Positions 28,010 to 36,583 of a stretch of DNA of 64,000 bases are shown piece by piece. Every line of letters starts with the position of its first letter. Position 1 is the stretch's first letter. The DNA is taken from the NCBI RefSeq assembly GCF_030142075.1, contig NZ_CP126241.1, positions 3,038,001-3,102,000 of the forward strand, in the 5' to 3' direction. The translations under genes and the position numbers were made by a program. The notes under the pieces were generated by a model that saw nothing but the letters and a program-made list of their open reading frames with translations, ran no database searches and had not been told where the DNA came from. This DNA comes from Arthrobacter sp. zg-Y20. Its GTDB lineage: Bacteria; Actinomycetota; Actinomycetes; Actinomycetales; Micrococcaceae.

Positions 28010-28936
28010 GTGCTGGGGGTACTCACCGGATTCGCCGTTGTATGGATCATCATCCTTACCGGCTATGCCATCGGCCGGCTCAAGGTACTGGGCGACAACG
28101 CCCAGACCGTCCTGAGCCGGCTCGCGTTTTTTGTCGCCTCCCCCGCACTGCTGCTCACCACGCTCAGTGACGCGGACCTGCCCACGGTTTTCTCCCTGCC
28201 GCTGCTGGTGGCTGCCGCCAGCGCCCTGGCCACCGGCGGACTGTACGTCCTCGCCACCCGCTGGTGGCTGCGCCGGCCGCTGCCGGAAACCCTGGTGTCA
28301 GCCATGTCCTCGTCCCTGGTCAACGCGGCGAACCTCGGACTTCCAATTTGTGTTTATGTCCTTGGCGACGCCGCCTACATTGCCCCGGTGCTGATTTTCC
28401 AGCTGGCCTTCTTCACCCCGTTTTTCCTGATGATGCTTGATTCCGCCACCAGCGGGCGGCGCACCTCGGTGGCAGTCTTCGCCGGGCAGGTGATCCGCAA
28501 CCCGATTGTGGTGGGCTCGCTTATCGGCCTGTTCCTGGCCGCCACCGGCCTTCGGCTGCCGGAAATCATCCACGAGCCGGTGGCCCTGATCGCCGGCGCA
28601 GCGGTGCCGGCCATGCTGCTGGCCTTTGGCCTGTCCCTGGTGGGCTCGCGTCCGCTGGATGCCGGCGGTGGGCGGCGTGCCGACGTGATCCTCGCTTCGG
28701 GCTTCAAGCTGCTGCTGCAGCCGATGCTGGCCTACCTGCTGGCCCGCTTTGCCCTCGGCATGGAAGGCCACCTGCTCTTCGCCGTCGTCGTTACGGCAGC
28801 CCTGCCCACGGCCCAAAACGTCTTTGTGGCCGCCTCGCGGTATGGCGAGGGGGTGCTGGTCGCGAAGGACACCGTCCTGCTTACCACCGTCGCTTCCCTG
28901 CCCGTCCTGGTGCTGGCCGCTGCCCTCCTGACCTGA
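28010..28936 (+). CDS. AEC-family transporter (auxin efflux carrier type)
   Basis: 308 residues with ten predicted membrane helices. The family core near the middle (SSLVNAANLGLPICVYVLGD) is the conserved AEC/Mem_trans half-site, repeated more loosely at the C-terminus (TAALPTAQNVFVAAS). Bacterial members move organic acids such as malate. GTG 28010 is the first usable start after the panD stop; no good ribosome-binding site is visible. Confidence 0.8.
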   Translation: MLGVLTGFAVVWIIILTGYAIGRLKVLGDNAQTVLSRLAFFVASPALLLTTLSDADLPTVFSLPLLVAAASALATGGLYVLATRWWLRRPLPETLVSAMSSSLVNAANLGLPICVYVLGDAAYIAPVLIFQLAFFTPFFLMMLDSATSGRRTSVAVFAGQVIRNPIVVGSLIGLFLAATGLRLPEIIHEPVALIAGAAVPAMLLAFGLSLVGSRPLDAGGGRRADVILASGFKLLLQPMLAYLLARFALGMEGHLLFAVVVTAALPTAQNVFVAASRYGEGVLVAKDTVLLTTVASLPVLVLAAALLT

Positions 28937-29022
28937 GGTTCTACGCGCTTTGGCACGTTTCTTTGTGGCGTAAATTACTATCTAGGCCTATGGTCAAAGC
29001 ACTTGCTGCTTAGTGTTTGCTG

Positions 29023-29033
29023 GGAGTCACTCC
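29023..29033. promoter_or_regulatory. Candidate operator in the lpqY leader region
   Basis: GGAGT-C-ACTCC is a perfect short palindrome, flanked on both sides by direct repeats of GTTTGC (29015-29020 and 29042-29047). A CGCGGGC/GCCCGCG hairpin follows at 29060-29082. Either could control the sugar importer operon; no regulator gene is adjacent. Confidence 0.35.
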
Positions 29034-29110
29034 TAGAGTTCGTTTGCAAGTCACAGCCACGCGGGCCGTACTGCAGCCCGCGCCTACAACGAGGTGGAGG
29101 CACAGTACCG

Positions 29111-30433
29111 ATGCCAAAGGATGCAAGACACTGGGGGCGCACCCGGAAAGGGGCCCGGGCCGCTGTCGGCGTTGCCTTGGCACTCGGCGCGACCCTCCTG
29201 ACCGGCTGCGGCACCGATGAGGGCGCAGCACCCACTCTGACCTGGTACATCAACCCGGATGCCGGCGGCCAGGCGGAGCTGGCCAAGCAATGCACCGAAG
29301 CATCCGGCGGTGCCTACACGATTGAAACGTCCCTCCTGCCCAACGATGCTGCGTCCCAGCGGGAGCAGCTGGCCCGGCGCCTGGCCGCCGGCGACAAGAG
29401 CATGGACATCATGAGCCTTGATCCGCCCAACGTGCCCGAGTACGCGGAACCGGGCTACCTTGCCCCGGTGCCCGCCGACGTCGCCGAGCGCACCACCCAG
29501 GGCGTCCTTGAAGGCGCCCTCGCGGGCGCAAAGTGGAAGGACGAAGTGGTGGCCGTGCCGTTCTGGGCCAACACGCAGATCCTCTGGTACCGCAAGTCGG
29601 TCGCTCAAGCTGCGGGGCTGGACATGAGCAAGCCGGTGACCTGGGACCAGATCATCGAGGCCGCCAAGAGCCAGGACAAGTACATCGGCGTCCAGGGCGC
29701 CCGTGCCGAATCAATGACGGTCTGGGTCAACGCACTGGTGGAATCGGCCGGCGGCACCATCGTGGAGAACCCGGACGCCCCGGCCGATGAACTCAAGCTC
29801 GGCCTGGACACCGAAGCGGGCAAGCAGGCAGCAGAGGTGGTCTCCACCATCGGCAAGGAGGGCCTCGGCGGGCCCGGGCTGCCCACCCAGACGGAAAACA
29901 CGTCCATGATCCAGTTCCAGGGTGACCAGGGGTCCTTTATGGTCAACTACCCCTTCGTCTGGCCGGCCACCAACGCGTCGGTGGAAGAAGGGGCCCTGCC
30001 GGACACGCTGATCGACGACATTGGCTGGACCCTGTATCCGGCCATGACGGAAGGCGAAGAAACCGCGCCTCCGCTGGGCGGCATCAATCTGGGTGTGGGC
30101 TCGAACAGCCAGCACCCTGACCTTGCCTACCAGGCCATTGAATGCATCGTCTCCCCGGAGAACCAGGCCCAGTACTTCGCCACCAACGGCAATCCGCCGT
30201 CCAATGAAGACGCCTACAACGACCCCTCGGTTACGGAAACCTTCCCGATGGCTCCCACCATCAGGGATTCCCTGGAACTGGCTAAGCCACGTCCTCAGAC
30301 CCCGTACTACAACGAAATCTCCACCGGCATCCAGCAGACCTGGACACCGCCGAGCGACGTAAACCCGGATTCCACACCGGCCACCAGCCAGGAGTTCATC
30401 ATCGAGGTCCTTAGAGGGGAGAAACTGCTGTGA
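29111..30433 (+). CDS. lpqY: ABC importer substrate-binding lipoprotein (LpqY-like)
   Basis: 440 residues. A signal peptide with lipobox LLTGC places the lipid-anchored cysteine at residue 33. The family is the maltose/trehalose-type solute-binding proteins; the WYINPDAGGQAELAKQC stretch resembles LpqY, the trehalose-binding protein of mycobacteria. A GGTGGAGG ribosome-binding site precedes ATG 29111. First gene of the four-gene importer; sugA starts inside its stop codon (GTGA). Confidence 0.85.
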   Translation: MPKDARHWGRTRKGARAAVGVALALGATLLTGCGTDEGAAPTLTWYINPDAGGQAELAKQCTEASGGAYTIETSLLPNDAASQREQLARRLAAGDKSMDIMSLDPPNVPEYAEPGYLAPVPADVAERTTQGVLEGALAGAKWKDEVVAVPFWANTQILWYRKSVAQAAGLDMSKPVTWDQIIEAAKSQDKYIGVQGARAESMTVWVNALVESAGGTIVENPDAPADELKLGLDTEAGKQAAEVVSTIGKEGLGGPGLPTQTENTSMIQFQGDQGSFMVNYPFVWPATNASVEEGALPDTLIDDIGWTLYPAMTEGEETAPPLGGINLGVGSNSQHPDLAYQAIECIVSPENQAQYFATNGNPPSNEDAYNDPSVTETFPMAPTIRDSLELAKPRPQTPYYNEISTGIQQTWTPPSDVNPDSTPATSQEFIIEVLRGEKLL

Positions 30434-31392
30434 GCACTTCCGTCGAAGCAGCCCGGGAAGCCCCGGCACCTACCCGTCCCGTCAAGCAGCCCCTCAGCGA
30501 CAGGGCCAAAGCCGAACGCCGGCTGGGCCTGTGGCTTGCCGGGCCCGCGTTCGTCATCATGCTGGCCGTCACGGCCTACCCCATCCTGCTGGCCCTGTGG
30601 GAATCGCTGTTCAAGTACCGCCTGACCGCGCCTGCCGACCGTGAGTTCGTGGGGCTGGGCAATTACGCCACCATCCTTTCGGACGGCCTGTTCTGGCGGG
30701 ACCTCGGCGTCACCGTCCTGATCACGGTCATCACCGTGGTTGTGGAACTGATCCTCGGCTTTGCCCTGGCCCTGGTCATGAACAGCGCCCTGAAGGCCGT
30801 CCGCGGCTGGCTGCGGACCGCCATCCTGGTGCCGTACGGCATCATCACCGTGGTCTCCGCCTTTGCCTGGTTCTACGCCTTCGACATCAACTCGGGCTAC
30901 ATCAACAGCTGGTTCAGCTGGGTGCCGGGCATCGACGCGGACCTGAATTGGTTCGCCGACACCTGGACGGCGCTGTTCGTCATCATGGCATCGGAAATCT
31001 GGAAGACCACACCGTTCATTTCACTGCTCCTGCTGGCCGGCCTGGCGCAGGTGCCCGGAGAACTGACCGAAGCGGCCGAAGTGGACGGCGCAACCTGGTG
31101 GCAGCGCATGTCCAAGGTCATCATCCCCAACATGAAGGCCGCCATCATGGTGGCGGTCCTGTTCCGGGCACTGGACGCGTTCCGCATTTTCGACAACGTC
31201 TACATCATGACCAACGGCGCCTACGGCACCGAAGTGCTCTCGCTGTTGGCCTACCGGACCTCCATCACACGCCTGGAGATCGGCATGGGTTCGGCAGTAT
31301 CGGTCCTGCTGTTCGTCTGCGTGATCATCATCTGCTTCATCGCCATCAAACTGTTCAAGGTGGACCTTACCGGTGCACGAGGGGGTAACTAG
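30430..31392 (+). CDS. sugA: ABC importer permease (SugA/MalF-like)
   Basis: 320 residues with six to seven membrane helices. The conserved cytoplasmic EAA loop is EAAEVDGATWWQRMSKVIIPNM, in the right position for binding the ATPase. GTG 30430 overlaps the lpqY stop. Pairs with SugB to form the channel of a trehalose/disaccharide-type importer. Substrate is inferred from the binding protein. Confidence 0.88.
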   Translation: MSTSVEAAREAPAPTRPVKQPLSDRAKAERRLGLWLAGPAFVIMLAVTAYPILLALWESLFKYRLTAPADREFVGLGNYATILSDGLFWRDLGVTVLITVITVVVELILGFALALVMNSALKAVRGWLRTAILVPYGIITVVSAFAWFYAFDINSGYINSWFSWVPGIDADLNWFADTWTALFVIMASEIWKTTPFISLLLLAGLAQVPGELTEAAEVDGATWWQRMSKVIIPNMKAAIMVAVLFRALDAFRIFDNVYIMTNGAYGTEVLSLLAYRTSITRLEIGMGSAVSVLLFVCVIIICFIAIKLFKVDLTGARGGN

Positions 31393-32234
31393 TGAAATCC
31401 TCACCAACCAAGCGGCGGTGGATCTGGGGCATCATCTCGGTGCTGGTCATCCTGTACGCGCTCTTCCCCGTCGCCTCCATCTTTGCGACCTCGTTCAAGC
31501 TGCCGAGCGACCTGACCTCCGGGACGTTCCTGCCCAACACCTGGTCAACCACCAACTACGAGCAGATCCTGGTCGGCGACGCGCAGGGCCTGTTCCTGAG
31601 TGCCCTGCGCAACTCCATCGGCATCTGCCTCATTGCCACGTTCGTCGCCGTCATCCTGGCCACCCTGTGCGCGTACGCCATTGCCAGGCTGGATTTCCCC
31701 GGCAAGCGCCTCGTGCTGACCACGGCACTGGGCGTATCCATTTTCCCGGTGATCTCCATCGTGACCCCGCTGTTCAACCTGTGGCGCAACATCGGCCTCT
31801 ACGACACCTGGCTCGGGCTGATCATTCCCTATCTGTCCCTGACCCTGCCGATCTCCATCTGGACCCTGGCAGCGTTCTTCCGGCAGATCCCGTGGGAACT
31901 GGAACAGGCCGCCCAGGTGGACGGTGCCACCACGTGGCAGGCGTTCCGCAAGGCCATCGTGCCGCTTGCGGCGCCCGGCGTCTTTACGACGGCGATCATC
32001 GCGTTCTTCATTGCGTGGAACGACTTCGTGTACGGCATTTCGCTGACCTCCACCGAAGCAGCCCGGCCGGTTCCCGCCGCCCTGGCGTTCTTCACCGGCG
32101 CTTCCCAGTTCGAGGAGCCCACAGGAGCCATTTCGGCGGCGGCCATCATCGTCACCATTCCCGTAGTTGTCCTGGTGCTTGCGTTCCAGCGCCAAATCGT
32201 CTCCGGCCTAACCCAGGGCGCCGTCAAGGGCTAG
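31392..32234 (+). CDS. sugB: ABC importer permease (SugB/MalG-like)
   Basis: 280 residues with six membrane helices. The EAA loop is EQAAQVDGATTWQAFRKAIVPL. GTG 31392 overlaps the last base of the sugA stop. With SugA it forms the transmembrane pore. Confidence 0.88.
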   Translation: MKSSPTKRRWIWGIISVLVILYALFPVASIFATSFKLPSDLTSGTFLPNTWSTTNYEQILVGDAQGLFLSALRNSIGICLIATFVAVILATLCAYAIARLDFPGKRLVLTTALGVSIFPVISIVTPLFNLWRNIGLYDTWLGLIIPYLSLTLPISIWTLAAFFRQIPWELEQAAQVDGATTWQAFRKAIVPLAAPGVFTTAIIAFFIAWNDFVYGISLTSTEAARPVPAALAFFTGASQFEEPTGAISAAAIIVTIPVVVLVLAFQRQIVSGLTQGAVKG

Positions 32235-32272
32235 TCCCTTCGGTACCCGGATGAAAGAAAAGGATCCCAACC

Positions 32273-33529
32273 ATGGCATCTATTACTCTTAACCACCTCG
32301 TCAAGAAGTACGGCGACGGTTTCCCGGCCGTCAACGACGTCAGCCTGGATATTGCCGACGGCGAGTTCGTCATCCTTGTGGGCCCGTCCGGCTGCGGCAA
32401 GTCCACCCTGCTGCGCATGATCGTGGGCTTGGAAGACATTACCTCCGGCGACCTGCTGATCAACGGCCAGCGCGTCAACGACAAGGCGCCGCGGGACCGC
32501 AACCTGGCCATGGTCTTCCAGAACTATGCCCTGTACCCGCACCTGACCGTGTACGAAAACATTGCGTTCCCGCTGCGCCTGAACAAGGGCAAGTACAACG
32601 ACGAGCAGGTGAAGAAGCTCGTCACCGATGCCGCCGCCACCCTGGAGCTGACCGAGCACCTGGACCGCAAGCCGGCCAACCTCTCCGGCGGGCAACGGCA
32701 GCGGGTGGCGATGGGACGGGCCATTGTCCGCCAGGCCGATGCTTTCCTGTTCGACGAGCCGCTCTCCAACCTGGACGCGAAACTGCGCGGCCAGATGCGC
32801 TCGGAGATCTCCCAGATGCAGCGCCGGCTGGGCGTAACCAGCATCTATGTGACCCACGACCAGACCGAGGCCATGACCCTCGGGGACCGGGTGGCAGTGC
32901 TGAAGAAGGGCATCCTGCAGCAGGTGGCATCCCCGCGGGAACTCTACGAACAGCCCATCAACCTCTTTGTGGCCGGGTTCATCGGCTCCCCGTCCATGAA
33001 CTTCCTGCCCGCCACGCTGGAGAACGGGGTGCTGCGCACCGCCGTCGGCGATATCCGTATTCCGGAAGAGAAGGCAGCCAAGGCAGCAGGCAAGAAGGTT
33101 GTCCTGGTCGGTATCCGCCCGGAGTTCTTCGAGGATGCGTCGCTTGTGGAGGGACACAAACTGGAGCACGGCTCCACCTTCACCGCGCCCATCACGCACA
33201 CTGAGTGGCTGGGCAATGAGCAGTACGGGTACATCCACTTCGATCCCACGCCCGAGGTGCGTGAACTGCTGGACGCCCTGGCGCGGGACATGGACGCCGA
33301 CGAGCTCCGGCCGCAGGTGGTGGTCACCCTCGACGCCGCCAGTAGGATCCGCGGCGGCCGCGACGCCGAACTGTGGCTGGACACCCGCAAGGTACATCTC
33401 TTCGATCCCGAGACGGGCGATAACCTCACCCGGGATGCCGCCGCCGGTGCGGAGCTGACCGAGGAAGCCAACGCCGCCCGTGCCGAGGAGATTGCCGCAG
33501 CACGCGAGGACGTTCCCGCCGCGTCCTGA
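32273..33529 (+). CDS. sugC: ABC importer ATPase with C-terminal regulatory domain (SugC/MsmK/UgpC-like)
   Basis: 418 residues. Walker A GPSGCGKST, signature LSGGQRQR, Walker B DAFLFDEPLSN and the H-loop THDQTEAMT are all intact. A C-terminal TOBE-type domain (about 240-380) and an Ala/Glu-rich tail follow, as in MsmK/SugC ATPases that can serve several sugar importers. An AAGGAT site precedes the ATG. It ends the operon; three hairpins follow. Confidence 0.9.
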   Translation: MASITLNHLVKKYGDGFPAVNDVSLDIADGEFVILVGPSGCGKSTLLRMIVGLEDITSGDLLINGQRVNDKAPRDRNLAMVFQNYALYPHLTVYENIAFPLRLNKGKYNDEQVKKLVTDAAATLELTEHLDRKPANLSGGQRQRVAMGRAIVRQADAFLFDEPLSNLDAKLRGQMRSEISQMQRRLGVTSIYVTHDQTEAMTLGDRVAVLKKGILQQVASPRELYEQPINLFVAGFIGSPSMNFLPATLENGVLRTAVGDIRIPEEKAAKAAGKKVVLVGIRPEFFEDASLVEGHKLEHGSTFTAPITHTEWLGNEQYGYIHFDPTPEVRELLDALARDMDADELRPQVVVTLDAASRIRGGRDAELWLDTRKVHLFDPETGDNLTRDAAAGAELTEEANAARAEEIAAAREDVPAAS

Positions 33530-33560
33530 CCTCCCGCTGCCCCCGCAGGGCTGCATAAGA

Positions 33561-33628
33561 GCGCTGCGGCAGCGCCTGACACGTTGGCCGGACCGGGGAA
33601 CCGATCCGGCCAACGCTGCCTCGGGCAG
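33561..33628. terminator. Three consecutive hairpins after sugC
   Basis: GCGCTGC/GCAGCGC (33561-33575), CGTTGGCCGGA/TCCGGCCAACG with an inner CGG-GGAA-CCG helix (33582-33615) and CTGCC/GGCAG (33616-33628). No T-run follows. The cluster probably ends or stabilises the sugar-importer mRNA and may also insulate the next gene. Confidence 0.55.
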
Positions 33629-33629
33629 G

Positions 33630-33635
33630 TAACGT
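33630..33635 (+). promoter_or_regulatory. -10 element of a probable leaderless promoter
   Basis: TAACGT lies seven bases before the GTG at 33643, with no ribosome-binding site between. Confidence 0.4.
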
Positions 33636-33642
33636 AATACCG

Positions 33643-34620
33643 GTGCAGGGAACATCACCGGTAATCAAGGCAGTGGCCAGTTGGCTGCTTGCCCTCATGC
33701 TCACCATTGCGGCCGCCGTCGTCGCCGTCTACTTCGTGAACGCGAAGGCGTACGGCCCGGAACACCAAATCCGCGCCTATCTGCAGACGGTGGCCGACGG
33801 CGAGGGCGGGCAGGCCCTGGGGCTGCTCCACGCCTCGGTCCCCGAGGCCAATGCCGCACTGCTGGACAACGATGGACTCCGTGCCTCGGTCAAGGGCCTG
33901 GAGGTGCTGGAGGTCGGCGAACCCGAAGACCTCGGCGAGGACCGCGTCCAGGTTCCGGTGCGTTATGCGTACGACGGCACGGAGGGCACCACCGGGTTTG
34001 TCCTCGAGAACGCCGGAAAACACTGGATGTTCTTCGACACATGGGAGTTTGTCCCGTCAGCCCTGCCCACGGTGCAGGTCAATGCCCCCGCACTGCGGGA
34101 AGCGAACCTCAACGGTGTACGGGTAACGCTGCCCGAGGGCGTGAACACGTTTGCCGCTTTCCCCCTCTCGCGGGTGGCGGCCTCCTATGAAAGCCCGTAT
34201 CTGGCGGCCCCCGAGCAGCACACGGTGGTGACCGCGGAGTCCGAGGAACAGCTGAATCTGGCCCCCGAGGCCACCAAGGACCTGATCTCCAAGGTGGACA
34301 CCAGCATCCGCGCGTTCCTGGACGAGTGCACCGCCGCGGACCGCCTGGCTCCCCCGGGCTGTCCGTTCTACCACTTGACCAACAACCGGGTGGACCAGCC
34401 CATCAAGTGGAGCATTGCGCAATACCCCCAGGTAAAGCTGACGCAGACCGAGGGCCGCTGGGTCCTGAGCCCGCTGACCGGCACGGCCCGGGTCACGGCC
34501 ACCCAGATCGACCTCTTCACCGGAGCCAAGAGCCCGCTGGTGGCCGAGGAGGGCTTCACCTTCAACGCTGCCCTGCGGGTGGACGGCGAAGAGGTGTCCG
34601 TAACCCCCCAGGTGGACTGA
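33643..34620 (+). CDS. Membrane-anchored protein of unknown function
   Basis: 325 residues. One N-terminal membrane segment (residues ~12-32) is followed by an extracytoplasmic region of mostly beta character with two cysteines close together (DECTAADRLAPPGC), which might form a disulfide. The first domain after the membrane anchor resembles NTF2-like/DUF4878-type repeats (AYLQTVADGEGGQALGLLHASVP). I do not recognise a specific family. GTG 33643 is chosen because the upstream sequence contains stacked hairpins. It converges on the thioredoxin/NHL gene two bases away. Confidence 0.7.
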   Translation: MQGTSPVIKAVASWLLALMLTIAAAVVAVYFVNAKAYGPEHQIRAYLQTVADGEGGQALGLLHASVPEANAALLDNDGLRASVKGLEVLEVGEPEDLGEDRVQVPVRYAYDGTEGTTGFVLENAGKHWMFFDTWEFVPSALPTVQVNAPALREANLNGVRVTLPEGVNTFAAFPLSRVAASYESPYLAAPEQHTVVTAESEEQLNLAPEATKDLISKVDTSIRAFLDECTAADRLAPPGCPFYHLTNNRVDQPIKWSIAQYPQVKLTQTEGRWVLSPLTGTARVTATQIDLFTGAKSPLVAEEGFTFNAALRVDGEEVSVTPQVD

Positions 34621-34621
34621 C

Positions 34622-36583
34622 TTAGTCCAGGCCGCGCAGGTCCAGGACCAGCGCGGACTCGCCGTCAGCCTGCACCTCAACCGGGATTCCCCAGTCCTGC
34701 TGGTACATGTGGCACGCAGCGTGGTCGGGGATTTCACCGCCTGGCTCGCCGTCGCATGCCGCCGCGCGGGCGGTGATGTGCAGGACTCCCCCGCTCACCT
34801 GGTCCGACAGCACGATCTCGCGGGTCAGGCCGGTGGCCGTGCCGCCGCCGGAGACCAGCAGCTCCTCCGGGGAGGCGGAAATCTTCAGCTGCGTGGGGTC
34901 GCCCCAGCGGTCATCCAGCTTCTGCCCCTTGGGGGCGGCGAAGCGGATGGTCAGAGCCAGGGGGCCGGCAGCCACGGCGGTCTTGGGCCGCTGCGTCTGG
35001 CGGGCACCTTCGTCCACGGACTGGGCGTCCTTCGGGATAGGCAGGCGGACCAGCTGGTGCCGGTTCGCTTCGACCACAATCAGCAGCGGCTCGGCGGAAC
35101 TGCTGTCCACCAGGACGTCCGACGGCTCGGCCAGTCCCCGGGCCAGGGTGGAGACGGTGCCCGTGGCCGGATCATAGCGGCGCACGGCGCCGTTGTAGGT
35201 GTCCGCCAGGGCCACCGAACCGTCCGGCAGCACCGCCACGCCCAGCGGGTGCTGCAAACGGGCCTCGGACGCCTCGCCGTCGCGGAACCCGAAGTCGAAC
35301 AGGCCGGCGCCGACGGCGGTGTCCACCTGAACGCTGCCGTTGGCGTCCACCGTCAGCCGGCGCAGGGCCGAGGTTTCAGAGTCAGCCACCCAGATGTTCC
35401 CGTCGGCGTCCTCGGCCAGTCCGGAGGACTGGGCGAACCAGGCCTCCGTGGCTGCGCCGTCGAGCAGTCCTTCCAATCCGGTGCCCGCCAGCACGGCTAC
35501 CCCGCCGGTCGCGGGGTCGAAACTGAAAATCTGGTGCGTACCGGCCATGGCCACCACCAGGCGGCCGAGCTTCGCGGACCAGACGAGGTCCCACGGAGAG
35601 GACAGCGAAACATTCAGCGGATCAGCGCCAAGCAGGTCGGAAGCATCTGCCGGAACACTGCCTGCCCCAGCCGCGTCCTCTGCGGTGGCCGCCTCGGCGG
35701 CACCGGCCTTGGACTGGTTCCCGGCGTCCAGCAGCCGCTGCACGCCGTTGCCGGCCAGCGTAGTGACCGTTCCTGCTGCCATATTCACCCCGCGCAGGCG
35801 GTGGTTCACGGAGTCCGCCACAACGACGTCGTACCCGGCCTGCGCAGCCACATCGGCGGGCAGCAGGGCCACACCCTGGGGCTCGTTGAAGCGTGCCGCG
35901 CCAGCGTCGCCGTCGCGCCATCCCTTGGTGCCCTCGCCGATCACGCGGCGGACCGTGGCCAGGTCGGCTTCAAGCTCCACCAGCCGGTGGTGGCCTGTGT
36001 CGGCCACCAGGAAGGTGCCGCCGGGCAGGGCGGTTACCTTGCCCGGGAAGCGCAGGTCTCCGGCGGAGGGCTCTGCGGGCACGTAGGGACCGTCGCCGCG
36101 GTGCAGCGTCCCCTTGGCCTCATGCTCGGCCACGAGCTCGGCTACGAGCGATTCCAGGCCCGCTGCGTGGCCCTCGCCGGACAGGTGCGCCACGATGTAG
36201 CCTTCGGGGTCGAGAACTACGAGTGTGGGCCATGCGCGGGCGGTGTAGGCCTGCCAGGTCAGCAGCTCGGGGTCGTCCAGGACCGGGTGGTGGATGTCAT
36301 AGCGCTCGACGGCCGCGGCCAGGGCCACCGGGTCCGCTTCGTGCTCGAACTTGGGTGAGTGGACTCCCACCGTCACCAGCACGTCCGAGTACTTCTCCTC
36401 GAGGGGCCGCAGCTCATCCAACACGTGCAGGCAGTTGATGCAGCAGAAGGTCCAAAAATCCAGCAGCACAATCTTGCCGCGCAGATCCTCAAGGTTCAGC
36501 TGCCGGCCGCCGGTGTTCAGCCAGTTCCGGCCCTCCAGCTCGGAGGCCCGCACCCGGTATCCGGCGCGCACGGTTTCAGTCAT
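34622..36583 (-). CDS. Thioredoxin-like/NHL-repeat protein (NHLRC2-type)
   Basis: 653 residues, two-part. Residues ~30-165 form a thioredoxin/AhpC-like domain with the redox site WTFCCINC (Cys48 and Cys51, plus Cys47). About residues 170-520 form an NHL beta-propeller with repeated V-A-D-(T/S)-x-N-H-x-(L/I) blades (VADTGHHRL, VADSVNHRL, VADSETSAL, LADTYNGAV). A beta-sandwich C-terminal domain follows. No signal peptide, so it is cytoplasmic. The same order is found in human NHLRC2 and in actinobacteria. It overlaps the CopD-CtaG gene by one base (TAATG), suggesting a role with it in oxidase maturation or copper/redox balance; that is inference. Confidence 0.85.
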   Translation of the reverse strand: MTETVRAGYRVRASELEGRNWLNTGGRQLNLEDLRGKIVLLDFWTFCCINCLHVLDELRPLEEKYSDVLVTVGVHSPKFEHEADPVALAAAVERYDIHHPVLDDPELLTWQAYTARAWPTLVVLDPEGYIVAHLSGEGHAAGLESLVAELVAEHEAKGTLHRGDGPYVPAEPSAGDLRFPGKVTALPGGTFLVADTGHHRLVELEADLATVRRVIGEGTKGWRDGDAGAARFNEPQGVALLPADVAAQAGYDVVVADSVNHRLRGVNMAAGTVTTLAGNGVQRLLDAGNQSKAGAAEAATAEDAAGAGSVPADASDLLGADPLNVSLSSPWDLVWSAKLGRLVVAMAGTHQIFSFDPATGGVAVLAGTGLEGLLDGAATEAWFAQSSGLAEDADGNIWVADSETSALRRLTVDANGSVQVDTAVGAGLFDFGFRDGEASEARLQHPLGVAVLPDGSVALADTYNGAVRRYDPATGTVSTLARGLAEPSDVLVDSSSAEPLLIVVEANRHQLVRLPIPKDAQSVDEGARQTQRPKTAVAAGPLALTIRFAAPKGQKLDDRWGDPTQLKISASPEELLVSGGGTATGLTREIVLSDQVSGGVLHITARAAACDGEPGGEIPDHAACHMYQQDWGIPVEVQADGESALVLDLRGLD

